DNA of 10,458 nucleotides from the NCBI GenBank assembly GCA_937969485.1, contig CALBVQ010000023.1, forward strand, positions 1 to 10,458, given 5' to 3'. A program made the position numbers and the translations under genes. Source of the stretch: an uncultured Saprospiraceae bacterium. GTDB taxonomy: Bacteria; Bacteroidota; Bacteroidia; Chitinophagales; Saprospiraceae. How positions within the stretch are numbered: position 1 is the first letter of the stretch; every line of letters starts with the position of its first letter. Below the pieces are notes generated by a model. The model did no database searches. It was not told where the DNA came from and was given only the letters and a program-made list of their open reading frames with translations. Of the stretch, positions 1-6,829 are shown piece by piece.

Positions 1-175
1 CGGTACAGCCCTGCTCAGTATGATTACTTAAACCGAAATATGAATACTATTTGCGAGCTAGAACTGCTTCGATAATGAAAACGTCCAGTTCTCCGCATAT
101 TAAGCTCTCATAACTAAATCCTAATGCACAATTCAGGTTTAATACCCTTTTCAAAGGTGGGTGTACCGTCCTTTA
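1..175 (-). ncRNA. Candidate structured RNA (unknown family), possibly continuing past the window edge
   Basis: No convincing reading frame covers this stretch, but three stems nest on one axis. The outer stem pairs 1-7 and 9-11 with 159-168, leaving base 8 as a bulge. The middle stem pairs 28-37 with 132-142, with base 135 bulged. The inner stem pairs 60-66 with 86-92 and is continued by 52-55 with 94-97. A small hairpin (146-150 with 153-157) sits in the outer internal loop. The minus strand is favoured because a TATATTTG element at 180-187 would start transcription a few bases outside the closing stem. The shape, a closed rod with a large internal bubble, is loosely like 6S RNA, but I do not recognise conserved sequence of 6S, tmRNA, RNase P or SRP RNA. 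It could instead be a leader element of a gene beyond position 1. Confidence 0.4.
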
Positions 176-179
176 ATCT

Positions 180-187
180 CAAATATA
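180..187 (-). promoter_or_regulatory. Bacteroidota-type -7 element (TATATTTG) before the candidate RNA
   Basis: The minus strand reads TATATTTG, an exact match to the Bacteroidota -7 consensus TAnnTTTG. Transcription would begin near 173-175, just outside the closing stem of the candidate RNA. No clear TTTG or TTG -33 element is seen about 20 bases upstream, so support rests on the -7 match and its position. Confidence 0.4.
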
Positions 188-250
188 ATTAATAGTATAG
201 ATTGCCGTTGTCCATTTCGATACCAAAATTGTATTCATGTCAATAAAACA

Positions 251-281
251 CAAGAGCAGACCTTTTGTAGATCTGCTCTTG
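251..281 (-). terminator. Intrinsic terminator downstream of yidC
   Basis: A perfect 10-base inverted repeat (251-260 with 272-281, 11-base loop) lies about 25 bases past the yidC stop codon. On the minus strand an AAAA run precedes the stem and a TTTTA run follows it shortly after, the layout of a rho-independent terminator. The plus strand also has TTTT directly after the stem, so it may work in both directions and insulate yidC from whatever is transcribed at 1-175. Confidence 0.85.
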
Positions 282-305
282 TTTTACCTTAATAACCTGG
301 CCATA

Positions 306-2180
306 TTATTTCTTGCCCTTCTTTTGCATCTCTTGTTGCTGCTTCACCGCATTTTCAATATTCGACATAAACTTGCTCTTTTTCTTTTTAGGCTTCAGTT
401 TATTGGCCATCAATTGCTGTCTTATCTTATCCTCACTGAATACAAACTTTTTAGTTCCTATGGTCTGGAAGATATTAAATAAGTTAGAGAAGAACATATA
501 AACTGTCAGACCTGAAGCATACTGATTAAAGAATGCCAGGAACATAATTGGCATCACGTATTGGATATATTTCATAGCTGGGTTAGCTGACATATCCATG
601 TGCTTAGTGTTATAATATGTGTAGATCAATTGAGTTACCACCCACAAAATTGTAAACAAACTCAAGTGGGCTCCCATGAATGGGATCTCGAATGGGAGAC
701 GAATTAAGTCATCATACGAAGATAAATCAGTTGCCCACAAGAAGGATTCTTGACGGAAACCGATCGATGCTGGGAAGAAACGGAATAGTGCATACCATAT
801 TGGCATTTGAATAAGCATCGGCATACATCCACCCAGTGGACTTACTCCGTATTCCCTATAGATCTTCATGGTCTCTACCTGCTGAGTCTGAGGATCATCT
901 TTATACTTCTCTTTCAAGCCCTTCAATTCTGGCTTAAGAGCTCCCATTTTCGCTTGAGACTTAAGCATCTTGTATGTCAGTGGATACAAAACTACTTTGA
1001 TTAAAAGTATCATCAAGATAATCGCGACTCCTTTGTTTCCAACAATATTATCAAAGAAATTAAACAACGGACGAATGACCCACCTATTGATTGTACCGAA
1101 TATCGATCGCCCAAAAGGAATAATTTCTTCAAGCCCATTACCATATTCCTTCAACATTTCGAAACTGTTAGGTCCAGTGATCATTGTCATCTGGAACTGA
1201 CCATTACTTATTGCTGAAGCAGGAATTTCCATTTCTGATTCGATGATTTTCAAATCTTCGCTATCCGCTTCAAGAACCTTAGTTTCAAAAACACCTTTTT
1301 CAAAACCGTCACCGTTGGCTAGTAAACTTGTGTTAAAGAATTGATTCGAGTGAGATACCCATTCGATTTCACCATCTTCAACTTCTTCCACAGCAGATTT
1401 TCTACAATTACAATAATCAGAATCTTCATCCTTCTCTTTAAAATAAACCGTGGAATAAAATCTTTCGAAATAATCATTAAGCTCTATTCTATCTAGGTGA
1501 TTAATCCACTTGATCTTAATAGGCTCAGCTGCTTTAAAAACATTCCCTGGGTCTGCAAAAGCAATATCATAATCTATTTCATATCCATCGCTCAGTGTAT
1601 AAGTCTGCTTGAATTCATTTCCTGTACCAGACGAAAAAGTAATCGAGTTCCCACTAATTTCGGCACTAAAATTAAGCTCTTCGGTATCTATCACACCACC
1701 GGCTATGCCCTTTACAGGAAGTAAATATGAAAATCTATTTTCTTCATTAGCCAATAACTTGACAGGAGATTTAGACTTTACTTTCTCTTCATCCTCTGTG
1801 ACCTTGTCGTACTCTTTCAACGTAACTGAAGAAATCTTACCACCTTGAGAATTGAATTCAACGATCATCTTGTCGTTCTCCAATGTATGGGTCGTGGCTT
1901 CACCACTAGCATTTGAACCGAAGACACCATATTGTGCCAACAGTCTTAAATCCGTTATCGAATCTGGTACAATCGGTGCTGCAGATTGCGGTGTGTTTTC
2001 TGCAATTTTTGCCTGCTCTATTTCTGCCATCTCGAGTTGACGTGCCTCCTCTACCATAGCAATCGAGTCACGTAATGCTTGCTCAGCGTAAGCAGCCTGT
2101 TTTTCTTTATTCGTGGTGTACGTCCAGGCGAAAATAAGCCCAAAAATCAATACTAAACCAATTATTTGCGTTCTATCCAT
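306..2180 (-). CDS. yidC: Membrane protein insertase YidC/Oxa1
   Basis: YidC inserts and folds inner-membrane proteins, alone or with the Sec translocon. From the chosen start the protein has 624 residues, normal for Gram-negative YidC. A membrane helix at about 5-21 is followed by a charged linker, a large periplasmic beta-rich domain (about 100-350) and the conserved five-helix core (about 365-585) with PLGGCMPMLIQMP at 448-460. A lysine (about 395, in LIKVVLYPLT) stands where E. coli has the groove arginine R366; it keeps a positive charge. The C-terminal tail is very lysine-rich (about 594-624), suited to ribosome contact. The frame is open to 2225, but that longer start adds a poor N-terminus and lies upstream of the -7 promoter element at 2205-2212, so ATG 2180 is preferred. 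The gene ends at a strong terminator and appears to be transcribed alone. Confidence 0.97.
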   Translation of the reverse strand: MDRTQIIGLVLIFGLIFAWTYTTNKEKQAAYAEQALRDSIAMVEEARQLEMAEIEQAKIAENTPQSAAPIVPDSITDLRLLAQYGVFGSNASGEATTHTLENDKMIVEFNSQGGKISSVTLKEYDKVTEDEEKVKSKSPVKLLANEENRFSYLLPVKGIAGGVIDTEELNFSAEISGNSITFSSGTGNEFKQTYTLSDGYEIDYDIAFADPGNVFKAAEPIKIKWINHLDRIELNDYFERFYSTVYFKEKDEDSDYCNCRKSAVEEVEDGEIEWVSHSNQFFNTSLLANGDGFEKGVFETKVLEADSEDLKIIESEMEIPASAISNGQFQMTMITGPNSFEMLKEYGNGLEEIIPFGRSIFGTINRWVIRPLFNFFDNIVGNKGVAIILMILLIKVVLYPLTYKMLKSQAKMGALKPELKGLKEKYKDDPQTQQVETMKIYREYGVSPLGGCMPMLIQMPIWYALFRFFPASIGFRQESFLWATDLSSYDDLIRLPFEIPFMGAHLSLFTILWVVTQLIYTYYNTKHMDMSANPAMKYIQYVMPIMFLAFFNQYASGLTVYMFFSNLFNIFQTIGTKKFVFSEDKIRQQLMANKLKPKKKKSKFMSNIENAVKQQQEMQKKGKK

Positions 2181-2204
2181 TCTATATCCCTGTAAAAATT
2201 TGCG

Positions 2205-2212
2205 CAAAGGTA
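2205..2212 (-). promoter_or_regulatory. yidC promoter, -7 element TACCTTTG
   Basis: The minus strand reads TACCTTTG, an exact TAnnTTTG match, ending 25 bases before the yidC ATG. This predicts a short leader of about 18-20 bases and supports the shorter yidC start. A 6-base inverted repeat (2210-2215 with 2224-2229) overlaps its upstream edge and could be chance. No good -33 TTTG is visible. Confidence 0.6.
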
Positions 2213-2426
2213 AGTAATAAAACACTTACTTGCTGTGATTATCATTACTAACATAGATCTAGCTTTTTAATTCCAGTTATAAGACGGATCAATGGTGTTT
2301 ATTGACCAAAAAGACAGAATATCCTATGAATCCAGAGCAAGCTTGAAAAAAAATTAATTATTATGTTGACTTTTACAGTAAAACACTGATCTGGATACGC
2401 TAGAAATTATTTACCAAGATGACTAC

Positions 2427-3086
2427 ATGGTGGCAGTTAACAAGCCCTATGGTTGGCTTACGCACAAAAGCAAAATCGCCATTGACGCTGAGCAGATTGT
2501 ACTTCAAACTCTTAGGGATCAGCTGAATAAGAAGGTTTATCCTATTCACAGATTGGACAGAAAAACAAGTGGTGTGTTGCTTTTTGGGCTCGAGCCCAAA
2601 ATTCATCGTGCTGTATCTGATCTTTTCATGTCAGGTGAAATATCGAAAACCTACTATGCCATCGTGCGAGGATACACGGAAGATACAGGCATTATTGATT
2701 ATCCATTGAAAAACGAAGCTGGTAAAGAGCAAGTTGCCGAAACACACTACTCTACTCTACAAAAAACAGAAATCCCTGTTCCTCTCGGTAAATTCGAGAC
2801 CTCGAGATATTCGCTGGTGGAATTAAGACCACGTACCGGAAGAATGCACCAGCTTCGTCGCCATATGAGTCACATTTTCCATCCCATAATTGGTGATAGG
2901 CCTCATGGTTGTAGTAAACAGAACAGACTATTTAAGTCTAAATTCGACTTCTCGGAAATGCTTTTGCACGCCAAAACACTTGAATTTACACATCCTATTA
3001 CTGAGGATCTAGTGAAAATTGAAGCCGCATTTTCTCCAGAATTCTTAAGAATGAGTCAAACTTTGGGGTTAAACCCCAATAAATAA
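2427..3086 (+). CDS. truC: tRNA pseudouridine synthase TruC (tRNA pseudouridine 65), start uncertain
   Basis: This is an RluA-family pseudouridine synthase. The best match I recall is E. coli TruC, which converts uridine 65 of certain tRNAs to pseudouridine. Visible landmarks, counted from ATG 2427, are VNKPYGWLTHKS near the N-terminus, the catalytic motif HRLDRKTSG with Asp44, the TruC-like stretch TSRYSLVELRPRTGRMHQLR, and HPIIGDRPHG near the C-terminus. From ATG 2427 the protein has 219 residues, shorter than the roughly 260 of E. coli TruC. The frame stays open upstream to a stop at 2379, and codons 2400-2426 encode LEIIYQDDY, the conserved first strand of the family. Translation therefore probably starts upstream, yet no ATG, GTG or TTG is available there; CTG 2391 and ACG 2397 are the positional candidates. 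The gene is divergent from yidC and ends 6 bases from the glycosyltransferase stop on the other strand. Confidence 0.92.
   Translation: MVAVNKPYGWLTHKSKIAIDAEQIVLQTLRDQLNKKVYPIHRLDRKTSGVLLFGLEPKIHRAVSDLFMSGEISKTYYAIVRGYTEDTGIIDYPLKNEAGKEQVAETHYSTLQKTEIPVPLGKFETSRYSLVELRPRTGRMHQLRRHMSHIFHPIIGDRPHGCSKQNRLFKSKFDFSEMLLHAKTLEFTHPITEDLVKIEAAFSPEFLRMSQTLGLNPNK
2582..2601. repeat. Perfect 20-base palindrome inside truC
   Basis: The sequence is a gapless palindrome centred on CTCGAG, with GGGCTCGAGCCC inside TTTT and AAAA flanks. It encodes residues LFGLEPK of TruC. In RNA it would fold as an 8-base-pair stem with a 4-base loop. The flanks do not form a clear terminator, and the protein sequence there is plausible for the family, so it may have no separate role. 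Confidence 0.6.
3063..3079. terminator. Hairpin between convergent truC and glycosyltransferase genes (possible shared terminator)
   Basis: A 7-base stem (3063-3069 with 3073-3079, loop of three) covers the last truC codons. It lies where both the truC transcript and the minus-strand operon must end, and no better terminator is seen in the 6 bases between the stop codons. Neither side has a proper T-run directly after the stem, so intrinsic termination here is only possible. Confidence 0.3.
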
Positions 3087-3092
3087 AAACCG

Positions 3093-4415
3093 CTAGTATC
3101 CGTGAATTTTAGCTTGGTGAGAACTCTTTACTGGGTTCCACGGATCATCGTATGATTTCTTGAAGAAGATCTCCTGGATATATGCTCTGGTTCGAGCCAA
3201 TCGCAAGAAAAATCCATTATAAAATGTGACCAAAGGAATGTACGGCCACAGATTCAATTCTTGTTTTCTCCTCTCGCTATATAGGTATGACATAAACATT
3301 TGTAAAAATCCACTTGTCATGTAAAGTGTAAAGTTCATCATCACTATGAAATACAACTGTGAATTGTAATTGAAGATAATATCAATAAAATAAAGCCACC
3401 AAGCTACGTCAAGAATCACATTGTAGAAAACATTCTCTACAAAACTTGCAAGATTTAGCCAAGAGAAATGCTTATGTGGTAGATATACATCGCTGTGTTT
3501 CCTAATTCTAAATCGGATGATTGATTTATTCCATCTCATCCTTTGTCTAAAAAGATTCATGAACTTGGGAGGTACACTTGTCAAGCAGATTGCGCTTGGC
3601 TCAAACACTGTTTTGTAGCCACTTTTCCGGATTTTAACTGTGATATCGCCGTCCAATCCCGGGCCTATATCCCATGCACCTACTTTTCGAATTATGTCTG
3701 TCCGGAATGCGCCGAAAGCACCACTTATTATCTTATAAATACCTAATTCCGATGTTGTGATTCTTCCTACAGAGATAGTTTTCAAGTATTCAATGGCTTG
3801 CAAACGAGACACCAAATTACTCTCATAGTCTCTGACTTTCACATTTCCACCTACCGCACCAATCTTATCATCCATATAAAAAGGAACGAGAATATTCTCA
3901 ATCGCATCCGCATCAAAACTGCAGTCCGCATCTAGATGAACAATGTACTTTCCAGTTGAAAAACGGACGGCTAAGTTAGCTGCTGAGGCCTTTCCTCCCC
4001 TCACATCATTCCGTAAGAACTTATCAATTAAACCTAACTCAAGCAAGTTTTGTCCTATGATCGGTGTGTCATCAGTTGAACCGTCATCGACGACAATCAG
4101 TTCAAAATTTTGATAAGTTTGTTCGGCTAGAGACTTAACTAACTTGTATATATTTTTACCCTCATTCTTCCCAGGTACAACTATTGAAACAAAAGGGTTT
4201 TCAAGGTTAAGCATGTCCTTCGCCTCTTGCCATTTTCGTTTTCGCTCAGATTTTGTGAAGTAACGATAAACATAGACGATGTAGTCAAGTAAAATATATC
4301 TTGTTAATTCGAAAAGGATAAAATACCAGAAAACTCTCACGAATTTAGCAGTCCCTCCATTGATCCAAAAACTGATAAATTCCGGGACAAGATTTTCAAG
4401 TATTGCTGTATCCAT
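3093..4415 (-). CDS. Membrane-embedded family 2 glycosyltransferase (processive polysaccharide synthase type)
   Basis: This 440-residue protein has a membrane helix at about 25-50, a cytosolic GT-A catalytic domain (about 74-300) and three or four membrane or interface helices at about 320-410. The catalytic landmarks of processive family 2 synthases are present: VVDDGSTDDT (108-117), the metal-binding DAD (162-164), GLDGD (253-257) where related enzymes have a TED or GED motif, so the catalytic aspartate (Asp255) is kept, and Q-R-M-R-W (291-295), the QxxRW acceptor-side motif. The arrangement resembles hyaluronan synthase, NodC and PgaC more than the larger BcsA; no PilZ domain is attached. 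It probably polymerises a sugar nucleotide and threads the chain through the inner membrane, but the sugar cannot be read from sequence. It is the last gene of the four-gene operon, 3 bases after its neighbour. Confidence 0.9.
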   Translation of the reverse strand: MDTAILENLVPEFISFWINGGTAKFVRVFWYFILFELTRYILLDYIVYVYRYFTKSERKRKWQEAKDMLNLENPFVSIVVPGKNEGKNIYKLVKSLAEQTYQNFELIVVDDGSTDDTPIIGQNLLELGLIDKFLRNDVRGGKASAANLAVRFSTGKYIVHLDADCSFDADAIENILVPFYMDDKIGAVGGNVKVRDYESNLVSRLQAIEYLKTISVGRITTSELGIYKIISGAFGAFRTDIIRKVGAWDIGPGLDGDITVKIRKSGYKTVFEPSAICLTSVPPKFMNLFRQRMRWNKSIIRFRIRKHSDVYLPHKHFSWLNLASFVENVFYNVILDVAWWLYFIDIIFNYNSQLYFIVMMNFTLYMTSGFLQMFMSYLYSERRKQELNLWPYIPLVTFYNGFFLRLARTRAYIQEIFFKKSYDDPWNPVKSSHQAKIHGY

Positions 4416-4418
4416 TAA

Positions 4419-5780
4419 TTATAGCTTAATTTTGGTTACCTGCAATTGATGTTCAGGGTCACTGAAATTATCATTGAGTACTTTATTGATGTTGTATCGC
4501 AATGTTTCAGCCATATCCTCAGCATATCTCTCCGTCTTTGAGATCATTAGCAATTTATAATTCAGTGGAGTCACTGCGGTGAATAGGTCAATTTCTTGCA
4601 GGTAATTCACTAATATTTTCTTGAATTCCATCTGAAAGGTTCGAATTTCAGATGGAACCAAGGTTGCCAGCGTTTCTTCTGAAAACAGAATTTCTAGTGT
4701 ATAAGAAGCGTATTTCTTGTCTCGTTTTTTCTTTGATTCTTGCCTAACAAGCAGGTCAAAAGTCGATTGATCTATTTCAAGTTCTAATTTATCATCCTTT
4801 TCCGCTTTGTATTCACCAAATAAGCTAATAGGGTTGATTGCCAAATTCTTACCTTGTTCCGTCAAAGAAATATTGTACATCTCTTTAGAATGCAAGGTTT
4901 TGAGATCGTTTTCTTTACCGCAATCCACACAGTTTGCCAGAATTGCTGACTGTTGAGATTGGTGATTACATGAATTGCAATTTATGATTTCACTTGGCTT
5001 ATCGTAATCTACACCGATGTGCCTTAACACTTTATCACACTTGGGACACATCAAGACATCATCTTGCTGAAAGTCGGATTCAGGACCGATATAAGCACAT
5101 CGAAAATGATGAATCAGTGATTCCGATTCGATGTCAACAGACTTACACTTATGGCATGTCTCAACGAAATGAAGGTATGAGCTAGAACAATCCCTGCATA
5201 GGTTCACTCTTTCGGCAAGCTTGGTATTTATGTATCCTACCTTTTTCATGTCATTTACCAAATCCAAAAATTGATTAAGTTCGAGATTAGGAACAAGGTA
5301 ATTCACAAAATTATAACGGAAACCCATGTGAGCTTCCCGAGATCGCCTAGCTTTTAAATTTATGTCTCTTGTTAATAGATACTGGCAAAGTTTAATGAAA
5401 TTTTTCTGATGAAAAGTAGCATGTTTAGGAAAATCAAAATCTACTATTTCGTTGATTCGATCGACTAGAACACTGACCTCTTCTACAATACCATTCAGCT
5501 CGTCATCACCCAAGTAACCATCAACATTTTTGTCGAGCCTGAGATATGCGCGCTTTGTTGCCACATAAATTGGTTTTAAATATAGAGCAGGATTATCTGC
5601 CTTACGGATTCTCTGAATTTCGGTTTTGACGAAGCTTACATAGTCTGATCGAAAAATAATTGCATCACAGTTAACCAAGTTTTCGTGACGTAATTCAGCA
5701 TTCGAATTTACAATATGAAAATTAATATCATACTCCGTGACTATGGTATTCGCGTTGGCCTCTAGGTTTTTTAAAATCAT
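4419..5780 (-). CDS. TackOD1-like zinc-ribbon protein with receiver-like and degenerate GGDEF-like ends
   Basis: This soluble 453-residue protein has three apparent parts. Residues about 1-115 read like a degraded receiver domain (CDAIIFRSD, then KPIYVATKRAYLRLDKNVDGYL) without a convincing phospho-acceptor site. Residues about 190-290 carry eleven cysteines: five CxxC pairs (195/198, 209/212, 245/248, 268/271, 284/287) plus Cys228, around LIHHFRCAYIGPESDF and LRHIGVDYDKPSEI. I recall these blocks from the TackOD1 (thaumarchaeal output domain 1) metal-binding family; that assignment is from memory. Residues about 355-440 have the strand-helix pattern of a GGDEF domain (EIDLFTAVTPLNYKLLM), but TPLNY replaces the GGDEF signature, so cyclase activity is not expected. 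The start overlaps the adaptor stop by 4 bases. Placement beside the synthase suggests a regulatory or assembly role; that is inference. Confidence 0.8.
   Translation of the reverse strand: MILKNLEANANTIVTEYDINFHIVNSNAELRHENLVNCDAIIFRSDYVSFVKTEIQRIRKADNPALYLKPIYVATKRAYLRLDKNVDGYLGDDELNGIVEEVSVLVDRINEIVDFDFPKHATFHQKNFIKLCQYLLTRDINLKARRSREAHMGFRYNFVNYLVPNLELNQFLDLVNDMKKVGYINTKLAERVNLCRDCSSSYLHFVETCHKCKSVDIESESLIHHFRCAYIGPESDFQQDDVLMCPKCDKVLRHIGVDYDKPSEIINCNSCNHQSQQSAILANCVDCGKENDLKTLHSKEMYNISLTEQGKNLAINPISLFGEYKAEKDDKLELEIDQSTFDLLVRQESKKKRDKKYASYTLEILFSEETLATLVPSEIRTFQMEFKKILVNYLQEIDLFTAVTPLNYKLLMISKTERYAEDMAETLRYNINKVLNDNFSDPEHQLQVTKIKL
4626..4657 (-). repeat. Perfect 12-base-pair hairpin inside the zinc-ribbon gene
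   Basis: Arms 4626-4637 and 4646-4657 are perfect inverted repeats around an 8-base loop. In the minus-strand mRNA the hairpin covers the codons for PSEIRTFQME in the GGDEF-like part, about 210-245 bases before the glycosyltransferase start. No T-run follows, so it is not a standard terminator. It could slow ribosomes, guide RNase cleavage or set the relative level of the synthase message, or be chance. Confidence 0.7.
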
Positions 5781-6829
5781 GAAAATAGGTTAAATCGTGA
5801 CTTAGAAACTCGAACATTCATTTTATAGAAGTTCATCAATTTATATTGCTCAGAAACATTAAGTAGTTGTACGTTAGCTACTATATTTCTTGTCGTAGGT
5901 TCATATTTTTTCTGAAATTCTTCAGGCACTGCATAAGTTGCAACGTGAAAATTTTCGATCATTCCTTTTGATTCACTTCCATCCGGGAAAGTAATATTTA
6001 CTTCGTCGCCTGCTTTTAAATATTTCATTTCAACTGGCTCGAAGTAAACTTTAATCTTCATGTCTTCCAATTCGTGAATTGTCAGAATTTCTTCTCTTCT
6101 GAAACACATTTCATTTTTGTTGAAATTAATCTGCCCTATCACTCCATCCATTGTGGCAACAAAATACTTTTTAGTTTCTGTAACCCCCCTGTTAGTTACT
6201 GTTGTTCTAGTAGCAGCGGTGTCTTGCTTTCTGAGAGACCATTTTAGATTTTCAAAATACTTCTTTTCTTTAGTAGCGCTCGCCAGCTGAAGTTGTACTT
6301 GTTGAATTTCAAGTCGGAGTTGATCATATGGATTTTTGTCATTTACAGAACCCAATAAGACCATTTTCTTCTTCATTTCAGCCATAGTTGAGAGGTCACT
6401 AATTCTGCCACGTAGTTCCTCTATTTCAAATTTCTTTTGGGCTATTTTTAAGTTGAGATCTAGTTTCTGTTTTTCAATCCAGTCCTGAGGTCTATCGAAA
6501 TCAGTAATTGATGTGCTAACATACTCTTCGACTATCGGCGAAAACCGAAAGAGCGTATCACCTTTTACAATTTGTTGTCCTTCTTCCACAAAAAACTGTT
6601 TCAAAGTAACATCTTGTGCAAAGTGGACGGTTTGCTTCTTAACTTCGATCTGTCCATTTGCCTTAATAATCCAAAGACTTGAAATGGTTTTGTATATGGC
6701 AATAGAGCCGATAAGCACAATTACAGCGATGAAGCTCCATTTTTGCCATGGGACTTTCTTAACCTTTTTTGGAGGCTCTCGCAACACCGTAATGATGCTC
6801 TGCTTTTCTCGTAAACTAAAATTTCTCAT
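5777..6829 (-). CDS. HlyD-like periplasmic adaptor (membrane fusion protein)
   Basis: This 350-residue protein has a basic cytosolic N-terminus (KKVKKVPWQK), one membrane helix at about 31-50 and a periplasmic remainder. The layout is that of membrane fusion proteins: half of a biotinyl-lipoyl-like fold (about 58-98, with VEEGQQIVKGDTLFRF), a helical hairpin (about 117-200), the second half (about 222-252, YFVATMDGVIGQINFNKNEM), then a beta-barrel region (about 258-295, with LKAGDEVNITFPDG). Such adaptors link inner-membrane machines to a TolC-type outer-membrane channel; in Alg44-like systems an HlyD-like domain serves polysaccharide synthesis. Here no pump ATPase or RND gene is nearby and the other partners are a glycan synthase and a TolC-like protein, so glycan export is the likeliest job. 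Its start overlaps the upstream gene's stop by one base (TAATG) and its stop overlaps the next start by four (ATGA), indicating translational coupling. Confidence 0.88.
   Translation of the reverse strand: MRNFSLREKQSIITVLREPPKKVKKVPWQKWSFIAVIVLIGSIAIYKTISSLWIIKANGQIEVKKQTVHFAQDVTLKQFFVEEGQQIVKGDTLFRFSPIVEEYVSTSITDFDRPQDWIEKQKLDLNLKIAQKKFEIEELRGRISDLSTMAEMKKKMVLLGSVNDKNPYDQLRLEIQQVQLQLASATKEKKYFENLKWSLRKQDTAATRTTVTNRGVTETKKYFVATMDGVIGQINFNKNEMCFRREEILTIHELEDMKIKVYFEPVEMKYLKAGDEVNITFPDGSESKGMIENFHVATYAVPEEFQKKYEPTTRNIVANVQLLNVSEQYKLMNFYKMNVRVSKSRFNLFS

Noticed and set aside
237..501. Plus-strand open frames with leucine- and phenylalanine-rich products
   Set aside because: They are antisense to the lysine-rich tail of yidC and its terminator; the composition is a complement artefact.
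672..697. Nested inverted and direct repeats (TCCCAT/ATGGGA, and GAATGGGA twice) in yidC
   Set aside because: They follow from the repeated PF residues of the LPFEIPFMG peptide, which is normal in this part of Bacteroidota YidC.
2181..2225. Upstream extension of yidC giving 639 residues
   Set aside because: It would precede the TM1 start by 15 unusual residues and overlap the -7 promoter element; ATG 2180 fits the family.
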